Of a stretch of 16,363 nt of DNA, positions 8,694-16,363 are shown piece after piece. The number at the start of each line of letters is the position of its first letter. Position 1 is the stretch's first letter. The stretch is from Carex sylvatica. Taxonomy: Eukaryota; Streptophyta; Magnoliopsida; Poales; Cyperaceae. The stretch covers positions 1-16,363 of the forward strand of contig CAXKVR010000296.1 of the NCBI GenBank assembly GCA_964058845.1, in the 5' to 3' direction. Made by a program: the position numbers and the translations under genes. The notes under the pieces are model-generated. The model was not told where the DNA came from, ran no database searches, and worked only from the letters and a program-made list of their open reading frames with translations.

Positions 8694-8808
8694 CTATTTT
8701 TTTATTTTTTATTTTTTGCATAAGCTGCGAAGTCATGAGAATAGCTCGAATTTTCGATCTTTGAGTAGCTATAGTCTTAAGCCAACTGTGCTATTGCCCC
8801 ATCTTGAA
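8694..8808 (-). mobile_element. tRNA-derived SINE-like retroposon
   Basis: Read on the minus strand, the element starts near 8808 and has a tRNA-like head beginning GGGGCAATAG at 8800. It contains TAGCACAGTTGG at 8793-8782, a full match to the pol III A-box consensus. An ATTCGAGCT B-box-like motif lies at 8751-8743, at the spacing found in tRNA genes. After about 80 nt it passes into an A-rich tail of AAAAAAT units. A 10-bp direct repeat, ATTGTTGTAA, flanks it at 8684-8693 and 8809-8818. The head, tail and duplication together indicate retroposition. The missing final C of the B box and the absence of a foldable acceptor stem argue against a working tRNA gene. Confidence 0.65.
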
Positions 8809-8818
8809 ATTGTTGTAA

Positions 8819-9483
8819 ATTTCATTGAAAGATTTTTGAAAGTAATTAGCTCTGCAATTTGAGAGATTGAATTGCCATTTAATATTGAAGAGAAAAAAAT
8901 GTAACTATGATGAGGATTTTTTTTTTGATTAATTGTGAAGTAGTCGTTCGGTACACTCTTTTTAAGATTCTTTAGGACCTTAGAAGACTAAGAATGAGTC
9001 TTTAACTCTTAACTTTACAATCTCTATGTAAAAGGTCGTAAGTTCAAAATTCAAAAATAACAATTCTTTATAAATATTAAATAATTTAATGACTTGACCT
9101 TCCACCTGCTAAACAATAGAAAACTCTTAATCTTACAAATACTTACTCATCTGCAAATTTTAAAATCACTTTCTTAAACTTCATTTTAGCTAACCTTTTA
9201 AAATTGTCTCAATTTTTAAACCATCATTACATAACTTAAGTATTTGAATCTTTTTAAGAAATCTAAACATTTACTTTCATAAATTTTTGTTGCCGAAATA
9301 TCTCTTCTTTAACCTAACTTCAAATTTAAATCTATTCAACTTGCCAAACATAATCGAAGGAGAGAGAGAGAGCGCTGATCAACGGTGAGCCTGAATAATA
9401 TCAACGGTCAGTAATTGTTCTATAAAATAGAAAAGCCAAAGTCACCGAGTTAGAGCGAAACGGTTCAGATTTGTGAACATTTT
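8819..9483. other. AT-rich intergenic DNA, no gene seen
   Basis: No coding region was found. A short GA run (GGAGAGAGAGAGAG) lies at 9359-9373. A B-box-like word GGTCGTAAGTTCAAAATTC at about 9035-9053 hints at a decayed SINE, but no A box was found at the proper distance. Confidence 0.4.
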
Positions 9484-9715
9484 GGGTGCATTTGGGTGCT
9501 AAGGAATAGCAGAGTTAGTTAGGTTAGCGACTATTTCTAGCATGCTATTTTTATTATTTCACGTTTGAGGTGAAAAAAATGCTATTCTCAACGCAAGAAA
9601 TAGCTCAAATTAGCTACTATTTCGCTATTTCATTGAAATATTGAGTTAGCGACTATTTCAAATTTAAAATTAGCATACTATTTTCACTAACCTCACTCTC
9701 AATCCAAACGTACCC
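9484..9715. mobile_element. Foldback MITE 1 of the upstream cluster
   Basis: The left end GGGTGCATTTGG and the complement of the right end, GGGTACGTTTGG, form short inverted repeats. Inner words TAGCATGCTA and TTAGCGACTATTTC recur in both halves. No target-site duplication could be confirmed, so the boundaries are approximate. Confidence 0.5.
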
Positions 9716-9725
9716 TCTATGTTAT

Positions 9726-9914
9726 GGAAACAAATCTGCCGTGATTCTTGAGAATCACAGGAACCTTTTTTTAATCTATCCATTCATTTGTTTTGAAATT
9801 TGTACATATGAAATAACAAATTTTAAAATTTGTGCATTTAAAAAAAATAGAGGTTTATAAATTTGAACAAGCAGATCCGGTGATTCTTTTGACAATCACA
9901 GCAGATTTATTTCC
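9726..9914. mobile_element. Foldback MITE 2 (189 bp) with near-perfect 9-bp TSD
   Basis: The termini GGAAACAAATCTGC and the complement GGAAATAAATCTGC differ at one position. CTATGTTAT (9717-9725) and CTATGTTCT (9915-9923) flank it, a 9-bp duplication with one mismatch, which suggests a Mutator-like origin. Inside each terminal repeat sits a small palindrome, GTGATTCT-TG-AGAATCAC on the left and GTGATT...AATCAC on the right. Confidence 0.65.
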
Positions 9915-9957
9915 CTATGTTCTAGGATACTGGGAAGATACGGTGGTCGGATCCCCT

Positions 9958-10102
9958 AAAGTAACCCACATCTTGAGTTTAAATCTGAACCGTCCAATTG
10001 TAATTCGGGCCAATCCAGCTTGATGTAGAATGCACGGACACTTTAATAGTGCCATAGCAGATTAGACGGTCCGGATCCAAACAAAAAAAATTGGGTTACT
10101 CT
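9958..10102. mobile_element. Foldback MITE 3 of the upstream cluster
   Basis: AAAGTAACCCA at the left pairs with TGGGTTACTCTT at the right. Inside that, GAACCGTCCAATT pairs with the AGACGGTCC region. The true ends may extend to about 9926 and 10135, where GGATACTGGG and CCTGGGAATCC resemble each other as complements. No target-site duplication was confirmed. Confidence 0.5.
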
Positions 10103-10136
10103 TGTGAACTCAAGCGCAAAACCCACCTGGGAATCC

Positions 10137-10342
10137 GCATCGTCTGCAGTAACTCAAAAGATCATCTTTTGAGTTAATACCTATGGAGCGTCCGATTGTA
10201 AACGGAGCTCATCGGACTTCCGCCAAAACATAGGAGAATCTTAATATTAGTGCGGATCTAATTGGCACGAATCTTAAATCTGATCGGACGCTCCATCTGC
10301 ATTAACTTAAGAGATTCCTTTTTGGGTTAATGCAGAGGATAC
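10137..10342. mobile_element. Foldback MITE 4 with palindromes inside each terminal repeat
   Basis: ATGGAGCGTCCGAT at 10183 pairs with ATCGGACGCTCCAT at 10282, and the outer TCTGCAGTAAC pairs with GTTAATGCAGA. The left terminal repeat contains a perfect 27-bp palindrome at 10150-10176 (13-bp arms, TAACTCAAAAGAT, around one C). The right one contains GCATTAAC...GTTAATGC at 10299-10333. There is no coding capacity, and no target-site duplication was found. Confidence 0.65.
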
Positions 10343-10363
10343 AAATTGGGTTGGGTTATAGTT

Positions 10364-10541
10364 GAGTGCGCATCCTCTGAGATATCTCAACTTTTGCGTG
10401 ACCGACGTGTCCGGTGCCTATTCGGGGGTGATGTGGGGTCGGTATTATGTGTGCTTTGAGATTCGTGTAGAACGTATTTAAACGGTTGGGATTTTCCATA
10501 AAGTCACGCAAATTTTGAGATATCTCAGAGAATACGAATTC
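10364..10541. mobile_element. Foldback MITE 5 (178 bp) with exact 9-bp TSD
   Basis: The terminal repeats are GAGTGCGCATCCTCTGAG and the complement GAATTCGTATTCTCTGAG. They continue inward identically through ATATCTCAA and again at TTTGCGTGAC. Each contains the self-complementary GAGATATCTC. GTTATAGTT flanks the element exactly at 10355-10363 and 10542-10550, a 9-bp duplication typical of Mutator-like elements. Confidence 0.75.
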
Positions 10542-10559
10542 GTTATAGTTTCGCTGGAT

Positions 10560-10707
10560 CCAAATCCGCTGTTATTCTAAGGAGAATAGCAGGGTCGTGC
10601 TCTCCATTTTTGTCTCTCTCTTGAAAAAGGAGGAGAGAAATAGAAGAGAGAAAAGAGTGAGATAGAGAGGAGAGCAGGGATAACAGGGATTTTGAATAGC
10701 AGCAGAT
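10560..10707. mobile_element. Foldback MITE 6, adjoining the gene leader
   Basis: ATCCGCTGTTATTCT at the left resembles the complement of the right end, ATCTGCTGCTATTC. TGCTCTCC (10599) pairs with GGAGAGCA (10670), and the centre is a CT-rich/GA-rich hairpin. A small palindrome ATTCTaaggAGAAT lies in the left repeat at about 10571-10584. No target-site duplication was confirmed. The right end lies about 90 bp before the start codon, so the element may reach the transcription start or 5' UTR of the THUMP gene. Confidence 0.5.
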
Positions 10708-10774
10708 CTCATTCCAATTTGGCTAGGGTTTTATCGTTGAACTGTGTTGCGTGTCAGGACTCGGAGAGTAATAA

Positions 10775-10792
10775 ATGGGGCCTGACCTCTGA
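10775..10792 (+). promoter_or_regulatory. Five-codon upstream ORF in the leader
   Basis: ATG at 10775-10777 opens a frame encoding MGPDL and ends at TGA 10790-10792, six bases before the main ATG and in the same frame. If transcription begins upstream of it, ribosomes would have to leak past or reinitiate. The TGA also rules out an N-terminal extension of the main protein. Whether it is transcribed cannot be shown from sequence alone. Confidence 0.5.
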
Positions 10793-10798
10793 ACGCTA

Positions 10799-13478
10799 AT
10801 GGCGGAGAGAGAAGAGGAGTCGGAACTTTGCGTCTCAGGCGAGATGGTGGAGAAGAAAGAGGATGCGAAGGGAGAAGACGAAGAGGGAGGAGAGAAGGCA
10901 CCGATGGCCCCATGGGAGCAACACGCCTCTGTGATTAATCTCCCGAGATATGATTACAGAGCGCCATCGTCCTTTCTCCTGCGATCTCATTCTGGCTTTC
11001 TCATCACGTGCCCCATCAGTTACTTATTCTCCATTCTTCTTCAATCTTCACATTCATATACAAACAAACCCACTTAACAAACTGCCCTTTTTCTTATATC
11101 ATTCATCTATCCTGCTATTTCCATAGAAATTAATAGTCTATGTTTTTTCATTAGAGCGTGAGAAAAGTGCCACCAAGGAAGCAATTTCAATTCTTCAAGA
11201 GGTAAAGCTAACACTTCCACTCATTGCTTTCACTTTTTAATTTCTTTCATATCAACATTGTCTGGTGCTTTTACAAGAAATTTTGGAATTGTACATGCAG
11301 TATACAAACAATATATTTGGGAATGGCCTTCACAACGGGGAGTCTTCTGATCCAATAGTTGCTGCTAAGAAAAGAAAATTGTACCCTGAGGTCTCAGAAA
11401 CAGCGTCTGATGCAAATGAAGAGGCAAAGCTGAGCTCAATTAATTCAGAGTTCTCTGGTAATAACAGCTATAAATACCTTGACTGTTTTCATAGAGGGGT
11501 TCCTAAGGCTAATGTTACCATGAGGGTGAAAACAACTATTTCTATATGCAGAGGCAGATGCATATTTCAATGAATATTCATTTTCAATTTTTTGTACCTG
11601 TCCATGATTTTCTATATAGTTTAGAGTAAAATACTGTGTACTGTAAAATTACCCATACTCTGGATGAAATATTATTGACCATATCTGGTTTGACCCCCGT
11701 ATCTTGAAAGTCTGGCTCCGCCCCTGGCTGAATGAACTAATTGTACCACTAAATTAAGTTAGTGTATGATACCTAGCAAGGAAATGACCAGATATGTTTT
11801 TTCTCTCTTTTATTAAACAGATATATCCACCAAAGGATCCACGTCTTCTTCTCTTGACACTAGTGATGAGCGGAAAAAAAATTCTCCCATCTCTCTTGTC
11901 AAGCTCTCAAGAAGTGGATTGCTGCTTTTTTCATTTCATGACAACAAATTTCATGAAAATGTGGTTGATATTTTAGCAGACATCTTTCTCTCCTTGAGAT
12001 CTGGAAAATCGAAACCACCAAGGTGGGTCTTTATGTTCATCTAACTTTCACTTACGAAGAATACCTTTTAAGCTATATCGAGAATAATAATAAATTTGCT
12101 TATCAACAGGTGGTGTCATCGTGTATTTCCAATTCAGGAAACATGTACATTGTCTGAGAAAGAGCTACAAAGAGTTGTTTCAAAGTTATTCAGTAAATAC
12201 TTAGAAAAATGGGACAAATTAAGTGAATCGATAAAGGTATTATGTTATAAACTTTGCTTCGTATGTTTGTAGTGACAAGGGCACTATAATGCAAAAAGTA
12301 TGAATGTTCTCTCTTTTTTTTTCCTTGAACTAACCCTATTTGTGCCAGTAGAAAATCCCTTTTGTTAAAATTGTGGAATTTAGTGCAAATCTCCAATGCG
12401 GCAGAATCACGCTGCAAAAGTGCTAAAAGTTGTTCGTTTTATTCATGTTTTGACACTAGATGATGTCTCTAAGTGAATATTCTACGTAAATTGAGAAAAG
12501 AAAAATCAGAATAGACCACCTGCTAAAAGAGTAAATACTATTAAAAGCCTAAAAAAACAAACAAGTCCTACCCTAATATCTCTCTAGCAAATTAAATATG
12601 GAGTATAATACATAGGCACTGAGTAAACACTGCTAGTAGATTGTACTTACTTTTTGGGACTAAAACGTACACAACAAGCAAGTACTTACCTGTAAAATAT
12701 AGTCGCTGTGTAAAAATGCCAGTATATTTTTTAGGCTTTTTTTTTTCTGTCTTGGACTGGTGTCAATAGTGGTAACAATTAGAATTGCATGGTAAGTTTG
12801 CAGTAGGGTATAACAGAAGAGGCACTGAAGAGAGAGAGAATAAAACTGAGATAAGGGAATCAGGCTTGATGGAAAGAGAACACTGTTTCAGGGTTGTTGC
12901 CGGTACAGTAATCACTCTTGCCAAAAATTCAGTAGTTGATCTCAAGTCTCCTGAGGTAATAAAATTCTTAATCTTGTGGCTTAAGCATGTGTGTGTGAGT
13001 GGGTTAAAACTGTTTATGTGTCCTACCATTCAATTTAAGGTATTATCTTTTTTTTTAAGTATGAATACAGTGCCTGTATACACCGTGTTCATCTGATTTA
13101 TATGAATTTAGACTAATAATTTCTGAACTAGACATATAAACAGAAACTTGTACCATTACTTTCTCATGGCCTCTTACACATGTCATACATAAATGTTATG
13201 CATTGATTATGACCCCATAAGGACACAATCAGAAATTGTACTGTTACCATATGGCATATATTGCAATAATCAATTTTTACCAGTGCATGTTAATTTATAT
13301 TTCTTTCCTTCTCAATTTGAAACAGGTGGTTGTGATGGTTGAGTTATTGCCGATATCTGGATTACCGAACAGGTCACCAGTGGTTGGGATCTCTGTTTTG
13401 CCAGGTGAGCTTGTCTCTACCAAACCTCGACTGCTGGTCAAGTCACTCGTGGCCGACTCAAAGCCCACAAAAGGATGA
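10799..13478 (+). CDS. THUMP-domain protein, THUMPD1/Tan1-like tRNA acetylation adaptor (7 exons)
   Basis: Exons are 10799-11018, 11155-11201, 11301-11457, 11821-12022, 12110-12236, 12797-12955 and 13326-13478. All introns are GT-AG, and the exons join to 1065 nt encoding 354 residues plus TGA. The N-terminus is acidic and low in complexity (to about residue 38), followed by PWEQHASVINLPRYDY and SHSGFLITCPIKREKSATKE, a block I recognise from plant members of this family. Residues 90-165 form a variable charged linker. The THUMP region runs from about 165 (SLVKLSRSGLLLFSF) through RWCHRVFPIQ (209-218), FAVGYNRRG (252-260), VDLKSPE (298-304) and VVVMVELLP (305-313). Yeast Tan1 and animal THUMPD1 bind tRNA and deliver it to the Kre33/NAT10 acetyltransferase for N4-acetylcytidine at position 12 of tRNA-Ser and tRNA-Leu; the same role here is inferred. 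An in-frame TGA at 10790 supports this start. Exon 6 must begin at 12797, the only acceptor preserving frame, although it reads GGTAAG and lacks an adjacent pyrimidine tract. Confidence 0.9.
11580..11730 (-). mobile_element. Possible transposon remnant in intron 3
   Basis: On the minus strand the segment begins CAGGGGCGGAGCCAGAC (11726 leftward), then AAGATACGGGGGTCAAA. From memory of plant repeats, a CAGGGGCGGAGCC terminus is common in dispersed elements. The second terminus and a duplication were not found, so this is at best a truncated copy. It lies wholly in the intron and does not disturb the reading frame. Confidence 0.3.
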
Positions 13479-13538
13479 TGGTTATATTATGGGAAAGGTA
13501 TTTCTATTTTACATTACTGTGTGAACTTGTGTGGAAAG

Positions 13539-13544
13539 AATAAA
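13539..13544 (+). terminator. Candidate AATAAA polyadenylation signal
   Basis: A canonical hexamer 61 bp after the stop codon and about 37 bp before the MITE. Plant poly(A) signals are degenerate, so one hexamer in AT-rich DNA is weak evidence. Confidence 0.35.
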
Positions 13545-13580
13545 GAGTGGTACGCTACTATGAATACCTCATATTGGTGT

Positions 13581-13907
13581 GTACTATAGATCAATATCTC
13601 AATTTTTAAACCCCAAACAAACGATCCGAACCGTTCAACATGATCTCCATATGAAAATGTATTTGTAGATCAAATTTTATATTTTTTAGAAAAAAATTAC
13701 TATTTTTTAGGTAGGTAGAAAATCACTTGATCTAATGATTCTAGACTGTTCAAAAGTAGTGATTTTTTATCTATCTAAAAATATAGTAAAAACATTCTAA
13801 AAAAAATATAAAATTTAGTCTGCAATTACATTTTCATATGGAAATCATGTTGACCGGTTCAGGTCGACTATTTGGACTTTGAAAACGAAAATATTGATCC
13901 CTAGTAC
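13581..13907. mobile_element. Hairpin MITE (about 327 bp), diverged relative of the 6.3-7.0 kb units
   Basis: The ends are GTACTATAGATCAATAT and the complement GTACTAGGGATCAATAT. The arms pair over most of the length, for example CATGATCTCCATATGAAAATG against CATTTTCATATGGAAATCATG. The words GATCCGAACCGTTC, GACTATTTGGACTTTGAAAAC and CAAATTTTATATTTTT match the family at 6306-6999, with many changes. It lies downstream of the THUMP stop codon, within the presumed 3' UTR intron. Confidence 0.75.
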
Positions 13908-14287
13908 GGACCAATCTTAGCTATGCATAACCATAGCCTCACTCAAGAAAAAAATGTTAGGAGAAAAAAACTCTATAGGTTAATTTTCTTTTAGGCTTAG
14001 TAGTTTCACTTGGCCTGCTGGCTTTATAAGATGCTATGCAATTGTCAAGACACCTATGATTTAGATTTTTTTTTTTTCATTCATTTATAGTCTGTATGGT
14101 TGCTAAGTTTCATAATTTCATTGTGCAGATGTCTGCTGTTCCTATCCGGCTATAACTGCACAAAAAGTCTGAAATGCAGAAGGTCCATTTGACCACTGAT
14201 GAAGTGCATTTCTTAATAGCAAGATTTACCAGAGTATGGTAATTGCTCTATTCATTTAGGACTTTTGTATTTTAAATTTTAAAGCTT

Positions 14288-14307
14288 GGGGGGGGGGGGG
14301 GGGGGGG
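14288..14307 (+). repeat. Poly(G) tract of 20
   Basis: Twenty consecutive G follow AAAGCTT. Such tracts can form G-quadruplexes and are prone to polymerase slippage, so the true length may differ from the assembly. Its position is downstream of, or within, the distal 3' UTR of the THUMP gene. Confidence 0.9.
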
Positions 14308-14438
14308 CGTTCATATTGTGAAATCTGGCATATTTTGTGTCCTTGTAGCAAAAGATTAGGAGGTGTCATGATGAACCTGTTTAACTGTGATATTTTGTTT
14401 GAATCTTAATTACTACCTTGAAATAATCCCGGTAAAAC

Positions 14439-14486
14439 TTACCTGGTCTTTATGAATATTTCTTCCTTACCTGGTCTTTATGAATA
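14439..14486 (+). repeat. Short tandem duplication, 28-bp period
   Basis: TTACCTGGTCTTTATGAATA occurs at 14439-14458 and 14467-14486 without mismatch, separated by 8 bp. Confidence 0.85.
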
Positions 14487-14597
14487 GTTCTTTGTTAATC
14501 TGCGAGGAAACATTCTTCATCACATTTTGGTATAGCTGCATTTTGAGACTCCGGGAATTATCTGTGGAAAATTTTAGTGGACCCTTGAGTTTATATA

Positions 14598-14790
14598 TTT
14601 TAGGGGGATTTTCATGTATACCCCTTAAAAATCTCAAAATTACACATTTCTCTAAAATTCATAATATCAATGTACCCTTCTAAATTTTAAAAACACAAAT
14701 TTACCCTATTATTGTCTTTTTCTATTAAAACTCATTTTAGATTTATGAAGTACCTATTTTACGCTTAATTAAAAAAAAAAAAAAAAATAT
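14598..14790. repeat. Possible element remnant with GGGGGATTTTCATGTATACC end
   Basis: The segment opens AGGGGGATTTTCATG and carries two imperfect repeats of the form TGTACCC-TT-TAAAATTT-AAAA-CACAAATTT (14615-14650 and 14671-14705). It ends at a poly(A) run of 17 (14771-14787). No partner terminus or duplication was found. Confidence 0.3.
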
Positions 14791-14799
14791 GTAGTGTGT

Positions 14800-15800
14800 T
14801 TAAGAGAAATGTTTATCCTTCTAATTGGCCAGTTGTGAGGTATGTATGCGTCACAAGTATTAAAAATAAATCATTTGCCTAGATACGGTACTTGAATGTT
14901 ATTGTGTGTGCTAATTGCTAACTATTGTAGAGTCATTTTCTCTATCTATTAATAATGTGGTCTTGTTGCTTGTCAGCACCAATTGCTGGAATTGTTAATA
15001 GTTGATTATTTGACTTTTATACATGATTCAAACGTAAAACAAATAGCACCAACTTCTAGTCGGTTATTTATTTCTGTACAAGGTTTAAATTCAGCATAAG
15101 CCACACCAACCGCTAGCATTTTTGTGGGTTGGTTTCTTAATTTTTTTTTTTCTTACACAGTACACAATTAACATATAGCAAGGTTCACACTTGCAAAAAT
15201 AATTAACTGCTAGAATTCGCTGTGATTGACACCTGCAACTCATTAGATGAAATTTCTATGGTGAACAAAATTTATTTCTCATATTTTCAAGTAATTGTTG
15301 AGTGTAAGTAACTAGTTATTTAGGAGTTAATTATAGAGTAAGAATTTTTAGGAGTTGATTGAAAATAAATTCTTGTAAATCGTTAGCAATTTTTATAGAA
15401 AAAAGATTCATTTGTTGTTGATATATATATGTTGGGGAAACAATTTTAGATTTACTGCTATTTTGTGTTAATATATTGTTGTTGATCATTTTATCCTTTT
15501 TCGTTGTTTATTTATTCTTATTGCTTGTCATACTAATTCCAAGTTTAGAACAACCCATTCTCACTGCTACTGCATGCCTTGTGATCTCAACCTAGTTTTT
15601 CTAATGAGACCGACACTTAACTAGAAATTAATGTATTTTCTAGAATTTAGGTATGTCATTTAGTCAAATTTTATGCAATTTGATAGACGGACTATTTAGA
15701 TTATAGAAAATTATAATTAATTATATTATATTTTGATAAGCACTATTCGATAGTTTTAGTTGTCATATAAAATTATTGTTTTTTATTCAAACATGCCCGT
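14800..15800. other. AT-rich intergenic DNA, no gene seen
   Basis: No open frame, RNA gene or clear transposon termini were found. The word AGCACCAA-T-CTAG/TGG recurs loosely near 14976, 15046 and 15105, but it is too diverged to call. Confidence 0.4.
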
Positions 15801-15804
15801 AGGT

Positions 15805-16055
15805 TTTCATTGATTCAAACAATTCAATACATATCAGTCAGACCAATACAGAACTAACACATACCATTATACCAATAGAGAAACAAGTTAAGAACCAGAA
15901 GAACTGGAAATCAGAAAAACTGGGCCTACCAGTATCAAACTGGACACCCTGCGACCAAAGTGAAACAAGAAAAAACAGAATAGCTGAACCAAGACATGTC
16001 TACATGTTGTGCTCAGACTCAGAGTGCGAGGTGCTTGAGCCGTCGGTTCTTTGTG
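15805..16055 (-). other. Possible last exon and 3' UTR of a minus-strand gene
   Basis: Composition becomes richer in G and C at about 15890-16130. On the minus strand, a frame ending SHSESEHNM and TAG at 16002-16000 could be entered from a splice acceptor at about 16056. It is followed by T-rich, UTR-like sequence ending near 15805 (TGTATTGAATTGTTTGAATC). A different minus-strand frame stays open for 116 codons (16238-15888), and its C-terminal half is rich in leucine, phenylalanine and serine. The two are alternatives, and I recognise no protein in either. Confidence 0.2.
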
Positions 16056-16363
16056 CTCAGATTGAGACTCTTGTTCGTAACACAAAACGTGTTGGAAGAG
16101 AGCAAAACGAGACAGAAATTTCCAAAGTTTTCTAACGTAAAAAATACAGAAAAAAAACAACAACACAAACATCATATCAAGTTTTTCAGAAAGATCAATA
16201 TCAAAATATATTGGTACGATTTTAAATAAAGATTCCAAACTATTGAAAGTTGAAACCGATCTACTTTACGAGAGAATGCCAAATTTATAATATTTTTACT
16301 TAATTTAGTATCAAGTCAATAGATAAAAAAAGGTTTATGTTTGTTTTTCATCATTTTTGACCA

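Larger units (their letters stand above)
13479..14250 (+). other. Probable 3' UTR with an intron at 13498-14128
   Basis: After the stop codon, AAAG|GTATTT at 13497/13498 is a good donor, and TTGTGCAG|ATG at 14128/14129 is a good acceptor after a T-rich tract (14068-14080). The resulting 3' UTR exon would run from 14129 to an undetermined poly(A) site. The intron houses the MITE at 13581-13907. An AATAAA at 13539-13544 offers an alternative, earlier 3' end with the intron unspliced. No transcript data are available, so both forms are inferences. Confidence 0.4.

Noticed and set aside
8720..8800. A functional tRNA gene on the minus strand
   Set aside because: The A and B boxes are present, but the acceptor ends do not pair and the B box lacks its last C. 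An A-rich tail and flanking direct repeats point to a retroposon instead.
9034..9053. A second SINE suggested by GGTCGTAAGTTCAAAATTC
   Set aside because: No A box lies 30-40 bp upstream, and there is no tail or flanking duplication.
11265..11573. A single 102-codon frame read across 11265-11573
   Set aside because: Only 11301-11457 is exon 3. The extra residues at both ends are translated intron.
12785..12796. Initiation or exon start at 12785 giving MHGKFAVGYNRRG
   Set aside because: It is a TTG, and the splice from exon 5 ends in phase 0, so the exon must begin at 12797. The MHGK residues are intron sequence.

Overview
The window looks like nuclear DNA of a flowering plant. It is AT-rich, it holds one gene with seven GT-AG coding exons, and the rest is densely packed with short non-autonomous transposons. 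The genus cannot be fixed from sequence alone. No prokaryotic operon, CRISPR array, rRNA gene, intact tRNA gene or organelle gene was seen.

The only confident protein-coding gene is on the + strand at 10799-13478. Its seven exons join without a frameshift into a 354-residue protein that I recognise as a plant THUMP-domain protein of the THUMPD1/Tan1 type. In yeast and animals this family is the tRNA-binding adaptor for N4-acetylcytidine formation. The leader has a 5-codon upstream ORF. A 3' UTR intron is likely, and it would contain a MITE. Weak, unassigned coding hints lie at the left edge (- strand, 1-167) and at the right end (- strand, about 15805-16055).

Region by region: 226-545 and 587-1706 are foldback elements. 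1707-4490 is a repeat block built of AAGTATTCATACCT-like words. It is interrupted by an 863-bp hAT element with an exact 8-bp target-site duplication (2395-3257) and by a 5'-truncated LINE with a 19-bp duplication (3984-4335). 4491-6200 is mostly featureless AT-rich DNA. 6201-7481 is a (TA)n microsatellite split by two hairpin elements. 7884-8302 is a Mutator-like MITE with an exact 9-bp duplication. 8694-8808 is a tRNA-derived SINE-like retroposon on the - strand. 9484-10707 is a run of six short foldback elements ending at the 5' leader of the THUMP gene. 13581-13907 is another hairpin MITE inside the presumed 3' UTR intron. 14129-16363 is mostly unassigned, with a 20-G tract and small repeats.

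The window is one housekeeping RNA-modification gene in a landscape of layered transposon insertions. Several insertions are supported by target-site duplications read directly from the sequence. I found no convincing new multi-gene system. The most notable points are the stacked foldback elements at the gene's promoter, several with small palindromes inside their terminal repeats, the promoter-like cargo inside the hAT element, and the microsatellite-targeted hairpins.
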